In this document: piece after piece, positions 45,971-57,067 of the stretch
Position numbering within the stretch: the stretch's first letter is position 1
Layout of the letters: each line of letters begins with the position of its first letter
Assembly (NCBI GenBank): GCA_030248215.1
Contig: JASANG010001451.1
Coordinates: 167,061-231,060, forward strand
DNA from: Enoplolaimus lenunculus
Taxonomy: Eukaryota; Nematoda; Enoplea; Enoplida; Thoracostomopsidae
Direction of reading: 5' to 3'
Length of the DNA stretch: 64,000 bases
The notes under the pieces: generated by a model
Database searches by the model: none
What the model saw: only the letters and a program-made list of their open reading frames with translations
Told to the model about the DNA's origin: nothing
Program-made: the position numbers and the translations under genes

Positions 45971-46221
45971 ACTTACTAGTCATAGCGGCTACAAACCCAA
46001 AATACGAATGTGAGGCGTTCCAGCATTTATATTTATTGAATAACAATTGATTGTATTGGGAAGACCTAAAATACTGGAATGACTAGTAACATAGCTTACA
46101 GATATTTTTTGGCTCAGAAAATTAGTTTTGATGTTAATGACAGTGTTACACATCATGATATTTAAGCACAGCACCCAATGGTCGAACAAATACAAGCTTC
46201 GAATTTCCACTGGAGTCGCCG

Positions 46222-46301
46222 TTGTTAATCGAAAACCGTTGTATGACCTTCCTGAAAAATGTTTAGCCCATTATCAAAGGTGATCTGCTTACGGGCCAGT
46301 T
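46222..46301 (-). mobile_element. Family A fragment (reverse)
   Basis: AATCGAAAACCGTTGTATGA, CCTGAAAAATGTTTAGCCC, CTGCTTACGGGCC. Confidence 0.6.
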
Positions 46302-47076
46302 TCACACACAACATTCCCGGCAGTTGCGTACTAATTATCTAATTATTTCCATATACTTTTTCTAATTATAAGATTTTACTCAGATTTCGCTGATTTAGCA
46401 TGAGCTTATAGAAGAAACCCAGAGACGTATTTATTCTTTGCTAGAAACATCAAGCCCTATTTTGGCTTTTCCTAATTTTAATTCGTTTACATATTTGTCA
46501 ATGTCCGACCGGATACCAAAAAACACCAAATACGGAGGCGTATAATAATATAACGTATACAAATCCACAGCGAATAAAAAATATTTATGCTGTTATTTTC
46601 AATCCAACGGGGTGCAGTCAAGCCTAGCCCCCTAACAAGGATCATATCCAAAGTTTAGGTTTAAAATTTAGTATTAAAATGGCGTTTAGTTTCTCGCTCG
46701 CTTCATTCGTGAGCTGTTTTGCAATTATGAATACGTTAGAGGGGGAAAGACGGTTTGTCTAACTTCGGAACCTCTTCGCGAAATCCCGGATTCACATCTA
46801 CGTTAAAACCCCACCCTGAAGTTTGAGAGAGCCCAACGCATAGTTTGACGGGAGCCCTATCCCTGCCTGCATCCAACTCTCAAAAATTGAAATTAGCTTA
46901 GATTGTCAAAGGTACAAACCTGAAATAAAACTTAGTCTTAATCTAAAATCTGCATTTCATTAGCGGCTGTGCATCTGGAAAGTGTTTATTTATTTACCAT
47001 GAGACATCGATACTATTAATATGTTAATACTGCAACTTTCTTTATATTAAATGGCTTGACCAGTAATGAAAATACT
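46302..47076. other. Unassigned; CTCGCTTC motif repeat about 46600-46870
   Basis: GGCGTTTAGTTTCTCGCTCGC lies in a block partly alike to 62680-62870 (GTTTGAGAGAGCCCAACGC versus GTTTGGGGGAAGCCCAACCC). No gene. Confidence 0.4.
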
Positions 47077-47236
47077 GGGGCGGAATAGTAGTATAAGCAT
47101 ATTCCTCAGCTTAAGCTTAACCATAAGCGTAGGAATGAGCTTATATTTAAACCTAAGCCAAAGCAAAAAATTTGTCTAAAGCTATAGCTTATTCTATTTT
47201 TGTCCCATAGTAAAACGTTCCGCGCCTGATCTTTAT
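47077..47236 (-). mobile_element. Family D MITE
   Basis: GGGGCGGAATAGTAGTATAA, then AAGCTTAACCATAAGCG, CCTAAGCCAAAGC, and AAACGTTCCGCGCCTGATC. Confidence 0.75.
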
Positions 47237-47603
47237 ACGGGCCATATATCATATCGTTTTGAAGTGCAGACAACAAAAGCTTTCCGCTGATATTAAAGCA
47301 TTGCAATTAGTTGTGTTCCTATTATTAATACTGCAAAATCATATTTTGCAGTTTTGAAACATTTTCAAACAAATGTTTTTAGTCGTTTGTGGAAATTTAA
47401 TAGTGAAACTGCACAGACTATGCGATAAAAGCATTAAACTTATCAGCTACAAGTTTTTTTAGAAAATAGACTTCAGTAAAACAAGCTGTTAACTTTTTGG
47501 TTATTCTTTTTAAATTTTTCAAATTTTGCAGCCACATCTGATCGATTCGTCTTTGATTCGTGTAAAAACGACATGCTTAAATTTAAAATAAATCTGCCGA
47601 TAG
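47237..47603. other. Unassigned AT-rich sequence
   Basis: Nothing recognised. Confidence 0.35.
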
Positions 47604-47803
47604 CATGGATGGATCCAGAAATTTTTGACAGGTGAGCGAGTTGGTGAAAGTTACGAAACGCAATTTTTACTGAATGCTATATATGTGCCAATTTTCGGAG
47701 GAAGGAAAATTGTAAGGTAGGGAGGGACCTTAACATTTTATCACAATAAATTTTCTGACAGAGGTGGGCGTACATCCCGCCACCCCACTCTGGATCCGCA
47801 TGT
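47604..47803 (+). mobile_element. Family C MITE
   Basis: ATGGATCCAGAAATTTTTGA, GTTACGAAACGCAATTTTTA, TGCTATATATGTGCCAATTT, GGACCTTAACATTTTATCAC, CTCTGGATCCGCATG. Confidence 0.75.
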
Positions 47804-48097
47804 AGTCGATAATGAGCACACGTTTGAAATAGCATAAACATATCGTGGCAAATAGTCAGTTAAAGGCTGAAATTTTCCTCAAAGACACCCGACGCCTGCC
47901 AAACCTGATTGCCAGGCGTAAATTAAATTTGCATTTCAGCAACTGGTGCAAATTGCCAGCGGCGTAAACAAGCTCATAGTGGTTTGTTTTTGTTAAAGAC
48001 GCTCTTTTTCACAGGTTCAGCTTAGCTCCTTTAACCCTTGGGTAATCATGGGAATAAGTTGTTCAAACTTTAAAATTTGGCCAAATGTATAGAACAT

Positions 48098-48250
48098 GGG
48101 CGGAAGAGTAGCGTAAGTATGTTCCAAAGTGAAAGCCCAAGCTTGAGCGTAAAAATGAGCTTATACCTCAGCCTAAGCCTAAACAAAAAAATTACTCCTT
48201 AGCTTCTCTTTTCCAGTCCCGCAAAAAAACGTTCCGCTCCTGATCTTTAG
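48098..48250 (-). mobile_element. Family D MITE
   Basis: GGGCGGAAGAGTAGCGTAAG, CTCAGCCTAAGCCTAAAC, AACGTTCCGCTCCTGATC. Confidence 0.75.
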
Positions 48251-48466
48251 GGCCTAAATTTGAAAGGACAAATGGTCGGGTTTTAATCTTTTGTCCTGAA
48301 ATCTGTGATCGTAATGTCCTAGAACATAATCCAACATTCCAGTGGTCTTAAATTTCTCAAAATTCAATGATTGGTCAATTGTTTATACACTGAATTAAAT
48401 CATAGCAGAGCAATTTTATGTACGAATTTAAACTCTGAATCGCTTAAAATTCATATTTCATACGTC

Positions 48467-48734
48467 CAGTGGTGGATCCAGGTTTTTTTGCCGAGGGGGC
48501 AAAAGTACTTTTCGGTTTTTTGAAATTTAACTATTTTAAAGCACGTTTTTAGCAAATTTTTCGATATTTTAAAATTGCGTAATTACGTAAAAAGCTCAAG
48601 ATTTTAAATTTGACATGACAATGTTGTCAGGTTTTTCATATATCAGACAACTCATTTTCATTGCAAAACTTTTCGCACCTCAGGGCAAGTAGTGACGTAT
48701 ACATCCCCACCATTCGGTCTCTGATCCGCCACTG
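48467..48734. mobile_element. B-like terminal-repeat element, different interior
   Basis: CAGTGGTGGATCCAGG and TCTGATCCGCCACTG bound 268 bp with no interior match to other B copies. No clear target duplication. Confidence 0.65.
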
Positions 48735-49085
48735 CGACCGCAACAAATTTGAAATCACTTTGCAGTGGGTGTGTTATTGAAAATAGGCCTTATCGTTCGA
48801 GAAGCCAGTTTTACACTTCCTGCAATCTAGGCACAAGTTATGACCAGTATGGCCTAAAACTACTTCTGTGGTCACTTTGTAGCCAAAAGATTACCAATAA
48901 TTTACTGGTTGACCTTAGCCGGGCTTGTGCGAACTAACTAAATTTGCCTCAAATCACCCGCACCAAGGGTGGCCATGGGTCTAGCCGTTGAATTATAGGT
49001 TTTAAGTTAGGTCTGTGACGGTGTTGACAGAATCGCTTTTACTTTCAAACTGAAATTTGTATTCACAGGCAAAGTTGAGAAAATT
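48735..49085. other. Unassigned sequence upstream of the 101-aa candidate
   Basis: Acceptor-like TTTGTATTCACAG ends at 49068; no other feature. Confidence 0.3.
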
Positions 49086-49391
49086 ATGTTCTCAATGCTG
49101 AACGCGGTCTATTTCGCTGCGTTAGCAAGTGTTGGTTTCGCTGACAGTGTTCAACTTGAATTATTGAACTTGTTTTCGGACAAAAATATTTTCGATTTCA
49201 AAACTGCCGACGGAATGATAAGTACGTCAAAAAATCGAATTTTTCAAAAATTCAAATTCGGGTGCGCAATGATCAATCCAAGTAATGAGGGTGGAGAGAT
49301 ACCGGTTAGAGTCGAGGTTACAAAAAGGCCCAAATATATCACGGCGAATATGTTATTTATACAACAAAACTTTCAATATCTAAGCAATTAA
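49086..49391 (+). CDS. Possible small secreted protein, 101 aa, unknown family
   Basis: The frame opens with ATG (A at -3). The first 20 residues look like a signal peptide: hydrophobic LNAVYFAALASVGFADS with a plausible cleavage after GFA. An acceptor-like TTTGTATTCACAG ends 17 bases before the ATG. The mature part (about 80 residues) has one cysteine, a Phe/Lys-rich middle and no recognised domain. It is free of the named repeat families and lies between a B-type element (48467-48734) and an E element (49487-49690). No AATAAA directly follows. Coding status rests only on the signal-like start plus the acceptor. Confidence 0.3.
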   Translation: MFSMLNAVYFAALASVGFADSVQLELLNLFSDKNIFDFKTADGMISTSKNRIFQKFKFGCAMINPSNEGGEIPVRVEVTKRPKYITANMLFIQQNFQYLSN

Positions 49392-49486
49392 AGCTAGAAC
49401 GTAGAACATACGTAATTTGGGCATAGCTCCAGCTAGCATTTTCGTGCCGCACAATCGCAATAAACACCTTAAAATTGGAAGGAATC

Positions 49487-49690
49487 TATGACATTTCGCC
49501 GGCCGACAGCTTGTCTCCCAACAGTGTCCTAAAGCCTGTGAATAAATCTAAACATAAGCCTAACCTCCTTAGGCCTAAGCTTAAACCTAAGCGTAATGAT
49601 AGGCAACAAATACTCGATTCGATGAAACTTCAGATTATATATAAGTTGGTGGTTCGTCGAGTTGTCGGGCGACGAATTGTCGTTGTACCT
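49487..49690 (+). mobile_element. Family E MITE with TTAGGC core
   Basis: TTCGCCGGCCGACAGCTTGTC left, CCTAAGCTTAAACCTAAGCG core, GTCGAGTTGTCGGGCGACGA right. Confidence 0.7.
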
Positions 49691-50013
49691 GTAGCAGCTA
49701 TTGCAGCCGATTTATACAGTATTAATATGACAAATCCTAGCTATTCTTATAAAGCTTACCTTATTGCGTCACTGAATTTAATTAGCAACATAACCTTTTG
49801 CTATCAAATTCTATTCGTACAACAACATTTTGCTATAATTTCAAAACCTTAGAGATCATTCGTCTACACTGAAGTAGTATATTTATGCTTCGTGATTTCA
49901 GTATAAAAGGATGTTTGATAACAATTACACTTTATTCATGCGTGTTACATTTTTAGATGACCATAAATTATAGAGACCATTGTGTTTGTCACAAAGCTTA
50001 TAGCACCAGGTGA

Positions 50014-50186
50014 ACAGAAATGTAGCCAGCTCAACTTGCTAAGCGGGGAAGGGATCAAACTTTCAGGAGTGGCATACAAGGGTATCCGATGACTATACAA
50101 GCTATGTTGAACATTGTTCGGTGGGAGCAAAATTCTTCCAAGGGATTGGAACGCCTCCCTGACCCATCTCTGGCTACGGGCCCGAT
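50014..50186 (+). mobile_element. Family A MITE flanked by a 17-bp direct repeat
   Basis: ATGTAGCCAGCTCAACTTGC to CTGGCTACGGGCCCGAT. CTTATAGCACCAGGTGA occurs exactly on both sides (49997-50013, 50187-50203). Confidence 0.85.
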
Positions 50187-50203
50187 CTTATAGCACCAGG
50201 TGA

Positions 50204-50610
50204 GGGCGTACTAGTACTAGTAACCGCCTGCACGGTTTCAATAATAGGGGTTCTACCACTAACTGTTCCATCGAAGTATTAATGCTTGATGCAATTTCTA
50301 TGTTAATACTTTTCCCAAATTATTTTCTAATTTTTTCTGGTTCAGTGACCTCGCACAAATATTTCAGTGTGTCAGTGAAAACATCGAACCCCCGTGCCGG
50401 AAATCTGTGAGGACTATTGTCACCCTATTCCGGACAGCAATATGGTTTCAAACAGATGTACTGGTAGCTGTGATCTGCGAATGAAATAGTGAGCTGTTAT
50501 AATAAATGCGCCGTTCACAATAACTTTGCCAGGAGTGCCATGAAAAATGCGATAAACCAGGTCTACTGTGAGATCATTTAGCCATGGCATAAACAATTGT
50601 GCCAATGTAT
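50204..50610. other. Unassigned sequence
   Basis: Nothing recognised. Confidence 0.35.
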
Positions 50611-50785
50611 AGAACAGCGCCGCAACAGTAGTATAAGCATATTCCTAAAAGCCTAAGCCTATGCCTAAGCGTAAGGATGAGCCTATTTCTTAGCCTAAGC
50701 CTAAGCCTAAGCAAAAAAAAGTTAGTCGAAAGCTTAAACTGACTCTATAACAGCCTCGCCGGAAAACGATCCGGCCCTGTGCTAT
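50611..50785 (-). mobile_element. Family D MITE with TTAGGC run
   Basis: AGCGCCGCAACAGTAGTATA, then CCTAAGCCTAAGCCTAAGC, and AACGATCCGGCCCTGTGC. Confidence 0.75.
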
Positions 50786-51544
50786 AATACATGGTGCAAC
50801 AATTGCATAAATTTCTCTAAAAAGTCGTTACGAAATTGATGTTTATTTGACAAATGTTCTACTAATGAATAAAACACAAGGGAAAACAACAGGCATTCAA
50901 AATGAAAATTTTGAAATAAAACTCATTGGAAATTAAACAAATTGTACCAAAAACAATTATGGAGAATTAATTTAGAAATGAAACAATGGTATACAACGTT
51001 TACGTCATTAGTGTTTGGTTTCAATGATCGCCAAGGCAAAACACGAGAAATAAAGTATGACCGAAGCATGGACTTAAACATACGATTCGTTTCAGCGCCG
51101 TAAATATTGCTTAGAAGTTTAAAAGTATGAATATAAATCAGCAAAACAAAACAACCCGAACGGCTGTGCGTGATGGTATCCGGCACAGTAAAGTATAACG
51201 CAACCCTAAGAAACCAGTAATCCGAAAAATTTATTACTCTGGTATTTATCAAATACCTCCTACGATTACGACTCTGGGCTTGTTTTAACGCGGTATTGTT
51301 GGGAATTTTGAAAATTTGGCTTTATTACTGATAAGGTTACCTTTTCGGTATCAAATGCAATGCTTTTAAAGACCAAATTTAATGTGAAACTTATACAAAG
51401 CAGGTTTCGCTGGTAATGCTGAATAGTAAATTTTGTGAAAACTATCAGGTTTTTAAAACTAGCATGCCACGGACATGATTATTCTTAGCAAAAACAATTC
51501 AAAATAAAGTTGATTTTTTTGCAGTTCGGAAGTACTAAACCAAT
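50786..51544. other. Unassigned AT-rich sequence
   Basis: Nothing recognised. Confidence 0.35.
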
Positions 51545-51588
51545 CGCTAACTGGTGATAAATGCTGCACACATTTCAAAACAACTATG
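51545..51588 (+). mobile_element. Family G end fragment
   Basis: CTAACTGGTGATAAATGCTG and CACATTTCAAAACAACTATGG. Confidence 0.45.
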
Positions 51589-52079
51589 GATCGTTTAAGT
51601 CGGGCCGGGAGCGGATTCTGCCAGCAAAAGGAATTTTATAAAATCGTACCGTCATTGCTATACAAAGTTATACTTTTGGGTCGCAAAAATTGCGTTTGGC
51701 ATTTCGATCGCTTTAATACTCGCGAGGAGTTTTTACTGTATACAGGTCGCTCCCCCGTCAAAATATTTAAAATAAGGCCCCTTCCTACCTTACAAATTTT
51801 TACTTTTGTGTCCCAAAATAGCGCCTAGCTTGTCATTCTCTTCGCTTGCAATGGTTTTTCACAATATATTGCGAGCCTTATGTCAGAAATTTCTACATCC
51901 GCAATTGATAGAAAATACCAGCAGCGAGTTTGATCCATTAGCTAAACCTTGTGTTTATGCTGATGTGTTATGCAGCCCCAGATATCCAAAAGCGCGTCTG
52001 GGCTCCAAATAACTGAAGAACACAAACGAAAGATTTAGTAAACGTAAAGACTTGAATTAAAATAATTCAGTTATGGTCC
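51589..52079. other. Degenerate repeat with CGC/TCGC motifs
   Basis: GGTCGCAAAAATTGCGTTTGGC and AATATATTGCGAGCC resemble 54355-54445; both end in AGAAATTTCT-A-ATCCGC. No gene. Confidence 0.35.
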
Positions 52080-52261
52080 ACGGCGGATCCATAAAATTAT
52101 GACCAAGGTGAGGGCTGGCAAAATTATGAAACGTAATTTTTACTGTATGCTATATATGTGCCAGTTTTCTGAGGGCGAACAATTGTAAGGACCTACCATT
52201 TTATCACAGAAAATTTTCTGACGGGAGGTAGGGCATATGCCACCTCTGCATCCGCTAGTGG
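52080..52261 (+). mobile_element. Family C MITE
   Basis: CACGGCGGATCCATAAAATT, ATGAAACGTAATTTTTACTG, CTATATATGTGCCAGTTTTC, CTGCATCCGCTAGTGG. Confidence 0.75.
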
Positions 52262-52615
52262 TTATAGCAAGGATTCTGAGAATTTGATAAAACAGAGGTG
52301 ATAATATGTGTAACCATTGTACCATACTGTGACTGGTGTTACTGATTTCGCATCGGGTTAAATGGTAGCCACTAAAATTTGTAAAACCAAATCGTACAAA
52401 AGACAGCATGGAAGCAGGCAAACATTCCGCTTTCGCACCGTGATTCCATATTTAATAGGATGAGATCATGCCTTATTTTATGCGATTTCGCGGCGTATTC
52501 ATATACGTATCTTGCAGTACCAAACTTACGGTACATAGAGCCAATGTGAGTTCGCGCCCTACAGCATCCGCAGCAAAATTTTTGTGAAGGGGTCTATATG
52601 GTACTGCTTATTTTA

Positions 52616-53252
52616 ACGTTATAACTGGGGCAGCTTGGAACACGTTTTGTCCATGTTGATTCGACGTCAACATAAAATTATGTGATATGAATAGCGGTTA
52701 TGTAGACAAAATGTGAATGTCATATGACATTGACTTACAAATCAGTGATCTCAAGCGACCATCGTATACAAATAGCCATTTTGTCATATGATACTGCGGG
52801 ACATTTTTGCGAATATCATATGATATTCCAAAATTTTACTAAATGTCATATGATATTATGCAGGATCATGGAATTTGTGCGCGCTGATAAACAGTAAAAA
52901 GTTAGGTAATGAATCATTAAATAATTGCGAAAGTTAAATTAGCTTCTACGTTACTGTTTGTCGCTGAATTTTTCTCAAAATATATTCCTAAAACTACAAA
53001 TAATTCAAATTTAAATTTTAGTATCATATGACATTCTACAGGACAATCCAGCTAGTTTACCACAACTTTGCAGACATTTTCAAACATATTTGGAATATCA
53101 TATGATATTGCAGTACAAACAGTAGATGTTACATCAGGATAGCAGACAATTCAAATTTTTTGAATCTGATAGCGGATAAACGGTCAGACTAAATGTCACC
53201 AGCTATAGTCATAGGGACAAAACGTGTTCCAGGCTGCCCCAGTTATAACGTG
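52616..53252. mobile_element. Family I inverted-repeat element, 637 bp
   Basis: ACGTTATAACTGGGGCAGCT and its inverse GCTGCCCCAGTTATAACGT; the match continues inward through GGAACACGTTTTGTCC and GGACAAAACGTGTTCC. Six CATATG-centred palindromes lie inside, and no coding frame. Confidence 0.85.
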
Positions 53253-54711
53253 AACTTCGCATAAGCTAGAATTCAGCAACATCGTAAACAACTCTTATTT
53301 GAATATTTTTTCCCAGAACCCATTCCACCGTCATTGACAAACCACTAGTTTGCAGTGTGAAATTATACTTTGCTTAATTAATACCAAATCAATACAGAGT
53401 TTTAGTTCAGATTAAGTGTTTAACCATACTATTGCATACTCTTTGATGTATTTGACCCGAAATTAATTCGCCGGACATTGAACTCTTATGTATTGCTGTC
53501 CCGGGGGAATTGACGTATATGGTTTGGGTAACATCTGTAACCAAATAAACCGTTGCCGCTAGCTGGTTAGATGGAAGCCGGTTGCTTATTTAGACAACTG
53601 ACAGTTCAGGTTAGGACGGTCCTTTGAATTGGTATGGCCGGAAGTTTTGTTACGAAGTTCAGAAAAACGGAAGCTTATTTTCCTACTGAGATGTAAAATT
53701 TTTTGGCATGAGCAGTGCCGGCGGAAACGCCCCCCAAACCTCCCAATTGATGGAGGGGCACCTTAGATCGTCGAAATTTTGGCAAATTTTTTTTCGCGGA
53801 CGATGAAATGATAGAGCTGTGAAACCTTTTATTGGGGACCCCACTCGGACCTGTTTGGGGCGGCCGACTATCCTAACGCCGACCCAGGTCATGAGTAAGT
53901 ATAGGTCTGTCGAATCTTTTGGATGAATTAAAGATTTCTTTAGTAGGTACCAATCAAAGTTCTTTTTATGGTATAACGTTCCGTCACGTTTAAGAGGAAT
54001 TAATTAACATAACGGTTATAGTAGGCAGGCATCAGATATACGGATAAATATCCAGTGAAAACAATCGGATATACGGATACGAAAGATAACCCTAGATCCT
54101 TGCATGGGCAGAAATGGTGATAGGTTGTCAATATAACTACACAGTGGCAAATAGAAAATAAGAATTAAGCACTATTTTGGTTCTTGTATGCAGGGTCGGA
54201 TATCAGCGGAGATGGCCGTTGCACTTCCCCTGTCAGCAGCTCATACCTTACAAATATTTACTTTTGTACTGTATAAGCAGATTTGAAGTATACTCGGGGT
54301 AAGGAATTGCAGCCGAACAGACGCAAAACCAAAATTTTGAATTGGAAGTATAACCGCTTAAATGGCGTTTGGCTTTTTGCTCGATTCGACCTCGAGAATT
54401 TATTAACTATATATTGCGAGCATCCATAAGAAATTTCTGAATCCGCTACTGCTCCTATGCAGCGGTTTGGTTAAATTGAAACGGGTTGAATGATTGAGTT
54501 AAATTTGAACTCGTGCATTTTTAATGTCAGGGTAAATTTAAACCGAGCAAAATTTTACATGCATAACACATGCTGCTACTCAAGTATATAAGTCTTTTTC
54601 CAAAAATTTGGGAGCACTATTGCAGAGGTTTGCTATATCTAGGCTATCAAACCTGTGTTCGGCTCAAAATTTAAATGAATTCAAATTCAAATTTAACTGA
54701 TGCAGTAAAGA
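53253..54711. other. Unassigned region with a possible degenerate TIR element 53706-53890
   Basis: AGTGCCGGCGGAAACGCCCC at the left and AACGCCGACCCAGG at the right could be eroded ends, but the match is weak. Confidence 0.3.
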
Positions 54712-54714
54712 GCC

Positions 54715-54942
54715 CAGTATTCTCAAATGTGTGTAGCACCTATTACCAGTTGGGGACAAGTCTTGTAACTTTCGAACCAGGCAATCTTGCGGTTTGAACT
54801 TCAACACATTTATTGCATTCGTTTTACTCTACTTCTGCGCAAATTTTGAGATCTACAATTGCACCAGTTGGTTCGTTTGAAAATCTATTACTAACTGGTG
54901 ATAGGTGCTATATATAACTGCATTTGAGAATATAGGCCACGA
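54715..54942. mobile_element. Family G inverted-repeat element, full length
   Basis: CCCAGTATTCTCAAATGTG and GCATTTGAGAATATAGGCC ends; TAGCACCTATTACCAGTT and AACTGGTGATAGGTGCTA inner repeats. Confidence 0.8.
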
Positions 54943-55646
54943 TCAGAACAATTTCAAACGGAGCAAACGTATAACAGGTTAAAGTCGAAGTTTTGTCCAC
55001 CAAATTTAGCCTCAAACTGCCTCGATTTATTTAATTCCGCTAAGGCAAAATCGACCGACTGGATCCTTTTTGAAGCAGAGTACATGTGGTGTAGCCACCA
55101 CCGCAGTAATTTAGCTGTATCACCAAACGCCAATATGGTTAGCTATCGTACCAATTGTAACAGTAGCCACCGTTACAACGGTTATTGATTGGTTTATCTG
55201 TTGGCAAATCGAAATGTTTCTTATAACAGCACGTGGTTTGAACTCCTCAAACACTCTGCACGATTCTGTGAATACCACAATATCACAGCTGCTTCTGATA
55301 CCCCGTAAAGAAGCGCATTACTCAATTGTTTAAACCTCAATTTCAACGCAATCTTTCAACGCCATTTCCCAACAGATTTAACCCACAAGATTTCAACTCG
55401 AGTTCAACCAGACTTCAAGATACTCATCCGCCCCCATATAAATGAGCAATTGAGAGAATCGCATTCAGACGAGATAAAAGCAAAATTTCGATCAATCTTT
55501 TCAATACTGGCTGCAATTGCTCAAGCGCACTGCGCGCAGTATTGCAAATAAATTAAAATTGTGCAGTTTACAATTAAAACGCAATCCAGCGGGCACGATT
55601 AACTGAAAACAGATACTAGCGGTTCAAAAGCACTTAGTAACCCAAT
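54943..55646. other. Unassigned sequence
   Basis: Nothing recognised. Confidence 0.35.
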
Positions 55647-55656
55647 GTCCGAGTTC

Positions 55657-55821
55657 AGGCCCGTAGCTAGGTCACCTTGATTAGGGGCGGGCTAAACATT
55701 TTATGAGGAGCGTACAATGGTTTTCGATGATTTACAAGTAAGGTTGAAAACTTTCTATGAGGGAGAGCAAAACTCGTCCAAAAAAGCTGAGCACTTCCTG
55801 TCCCCCCATGGCTACGCATAC
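55657..55821 (+). mobile_element. Family A MITE with 10-bp target duplication
   Basis: AGGCCCGTAGCTAGGTCACC to CATGGCTACGCATA. GTCCGAGTTC on both sides (55647-55656, 55822-55831). Confidence 0.85.
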
Positions 55822-56246
55822 GTCCGAGTTCTTACTAGGCTGAATATGGATGCATATCAGCTGATAAGCATATATTAACGATTGGGTTTGGTAAAAGGGG
55901 CAGTGAAAATACGATTACAATGATACTTTTGAAGGGGAGCGGCCCAAAATAACCCCAGCGTTGGAAGACAAAATCAACTGTAGAAACTCTAAATTAAAAG
56001 TGAGTGTTTATGGATTTCGAATCCAAAAACCTTCATCTGGCGTCTCGCTTATTTCGCTCGCAAAAATTCGTTAAATTCAGCGGCGTCCTTAAATGTACTT
56101 TTGGGCTGCGCCAGGTCAAAATCACCGACACGGTGCTAAACTAAGCTATTTTTATTGTGTAGGGCCGTAGTTTAGTTTTCAGAGGAAGCTCATGTAACAC
56201 TGTAAAACGGCCAGGTTTGGCCAAATTGTAAATTATGTTTGAACCA
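55822..56246. other. Unassigned; CTCGC motif at 56042-56066
   Basis: GTCTCGCTTATTTCGCTCGC lies in otherwise plain sequence. Confidence 0.35.
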
Positions 56247-56442
56247 CCAACTGCAACCGGAGGTGAAAAAAACCGGAACCGAATGTCGAGTCAACGGGTA
56301 ACAAATTTCGCTGGAGCAAGAGTCGGCAGTGGCGCTATATTGGACCAACTGCAACCGGAGGTGAAAAAACCGAAACCGAATGTCGAGTCAGCGGGTAACA
56401 AATTTCGCTGGAGCAGGAGTCGGCGGTGGCGCTATATTGGAT
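56247..56442 (+). repeat. 98-bp tandem duplication
   Basis: CCAACTGCAACCGGAGGTGA ... GTCGGC(A/G)GTGGCGCTATATT occurs twice with a handful of differences. A 93-codon frame spans it. Confidence 0.9.
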
Positions 56443-56887
56443 CGAATAAAATGTTGTTGAACGAGATGAGTTCTACAGATGCAATTGGTGGCATTTTTTT
56501 GGCTTATGTTCTATAGAAACCGGTGCCTGGTGTCGTTTTTTGACCGAATCGGAGATGAAGGCAGACTTTCGGTTGTATATGCACTTTATACAACAAGGAA
56601 ACTATTACAACTGCTTTGAAAACGGTATGTACGGCAACTCCAACGGGCCCTATTGATATGTACTATTGAAGCATTGATGCTACTCAGGGGCAGAAAATTC
56701 ATAGCGTTGCCAACTGATGAAATGTTTCCACTACTCACTCCCGACGTTCGCTAGTTTTCTTTCGCTATTATAAACATGTTACCACTTCACCTATGTGCCA
56801 ACTGGTATTAGATATGCTGCTACATCCATGGCTCGTCGTACGCCATAAAGAGGGTACCAAGGCGCAGCCCGGCAGGAGACCTATGCA
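56443..56887. other. Unassigned sequence
   Basis: Nothing recognised. Confidence 0.35.
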
Positions 56888-57067
56888 GAGCGCTATACTT
56901 TGGTGACGTCCGGCACCGTCCGACACCGTGCGGTATCGTACGCAAATTACTCACGTATGATACCATAAGGTGATGGACAGTGACAGACGGCGCCGAACGA
57001 TGACAGACGGCGGCCGGAAGCTGACGGACGCCACCGGACGGCGCCGTACGACAAGTATAGCGCCACC
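56888..57067. mobile_element. Family N MITE
   Basis: GAGCGCTATACTTTGGTGAC and CAAGTATAGCGCCACC; CGTCCG/CGGACG arms around GGTATCGTACGCAAATTACTC. Confidence 0.85.

Noticed and set aside
50380-50440. Box-B-like GGGGGTTCGATG on the minus strand
   Set aside because: No pairing T stem, no acceptor stem and no box A at the right distance.
51586-51828. An 80-codon frame starting with ATG
   Set aside because: It overlaps a G fragment and a degenerate repeat also found near 54355.
52616-53252. CRISPR-like array from repeated CATATG words
   Set aside because: The words are short palindromes at uneven spacing inside a terminal-inverted-repeat element of a eukaryotic genome.
56235-56516. A 93-codon frame
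   Set aside because: It lies in a 98-bp tandem duplication whose units are read in different frames.
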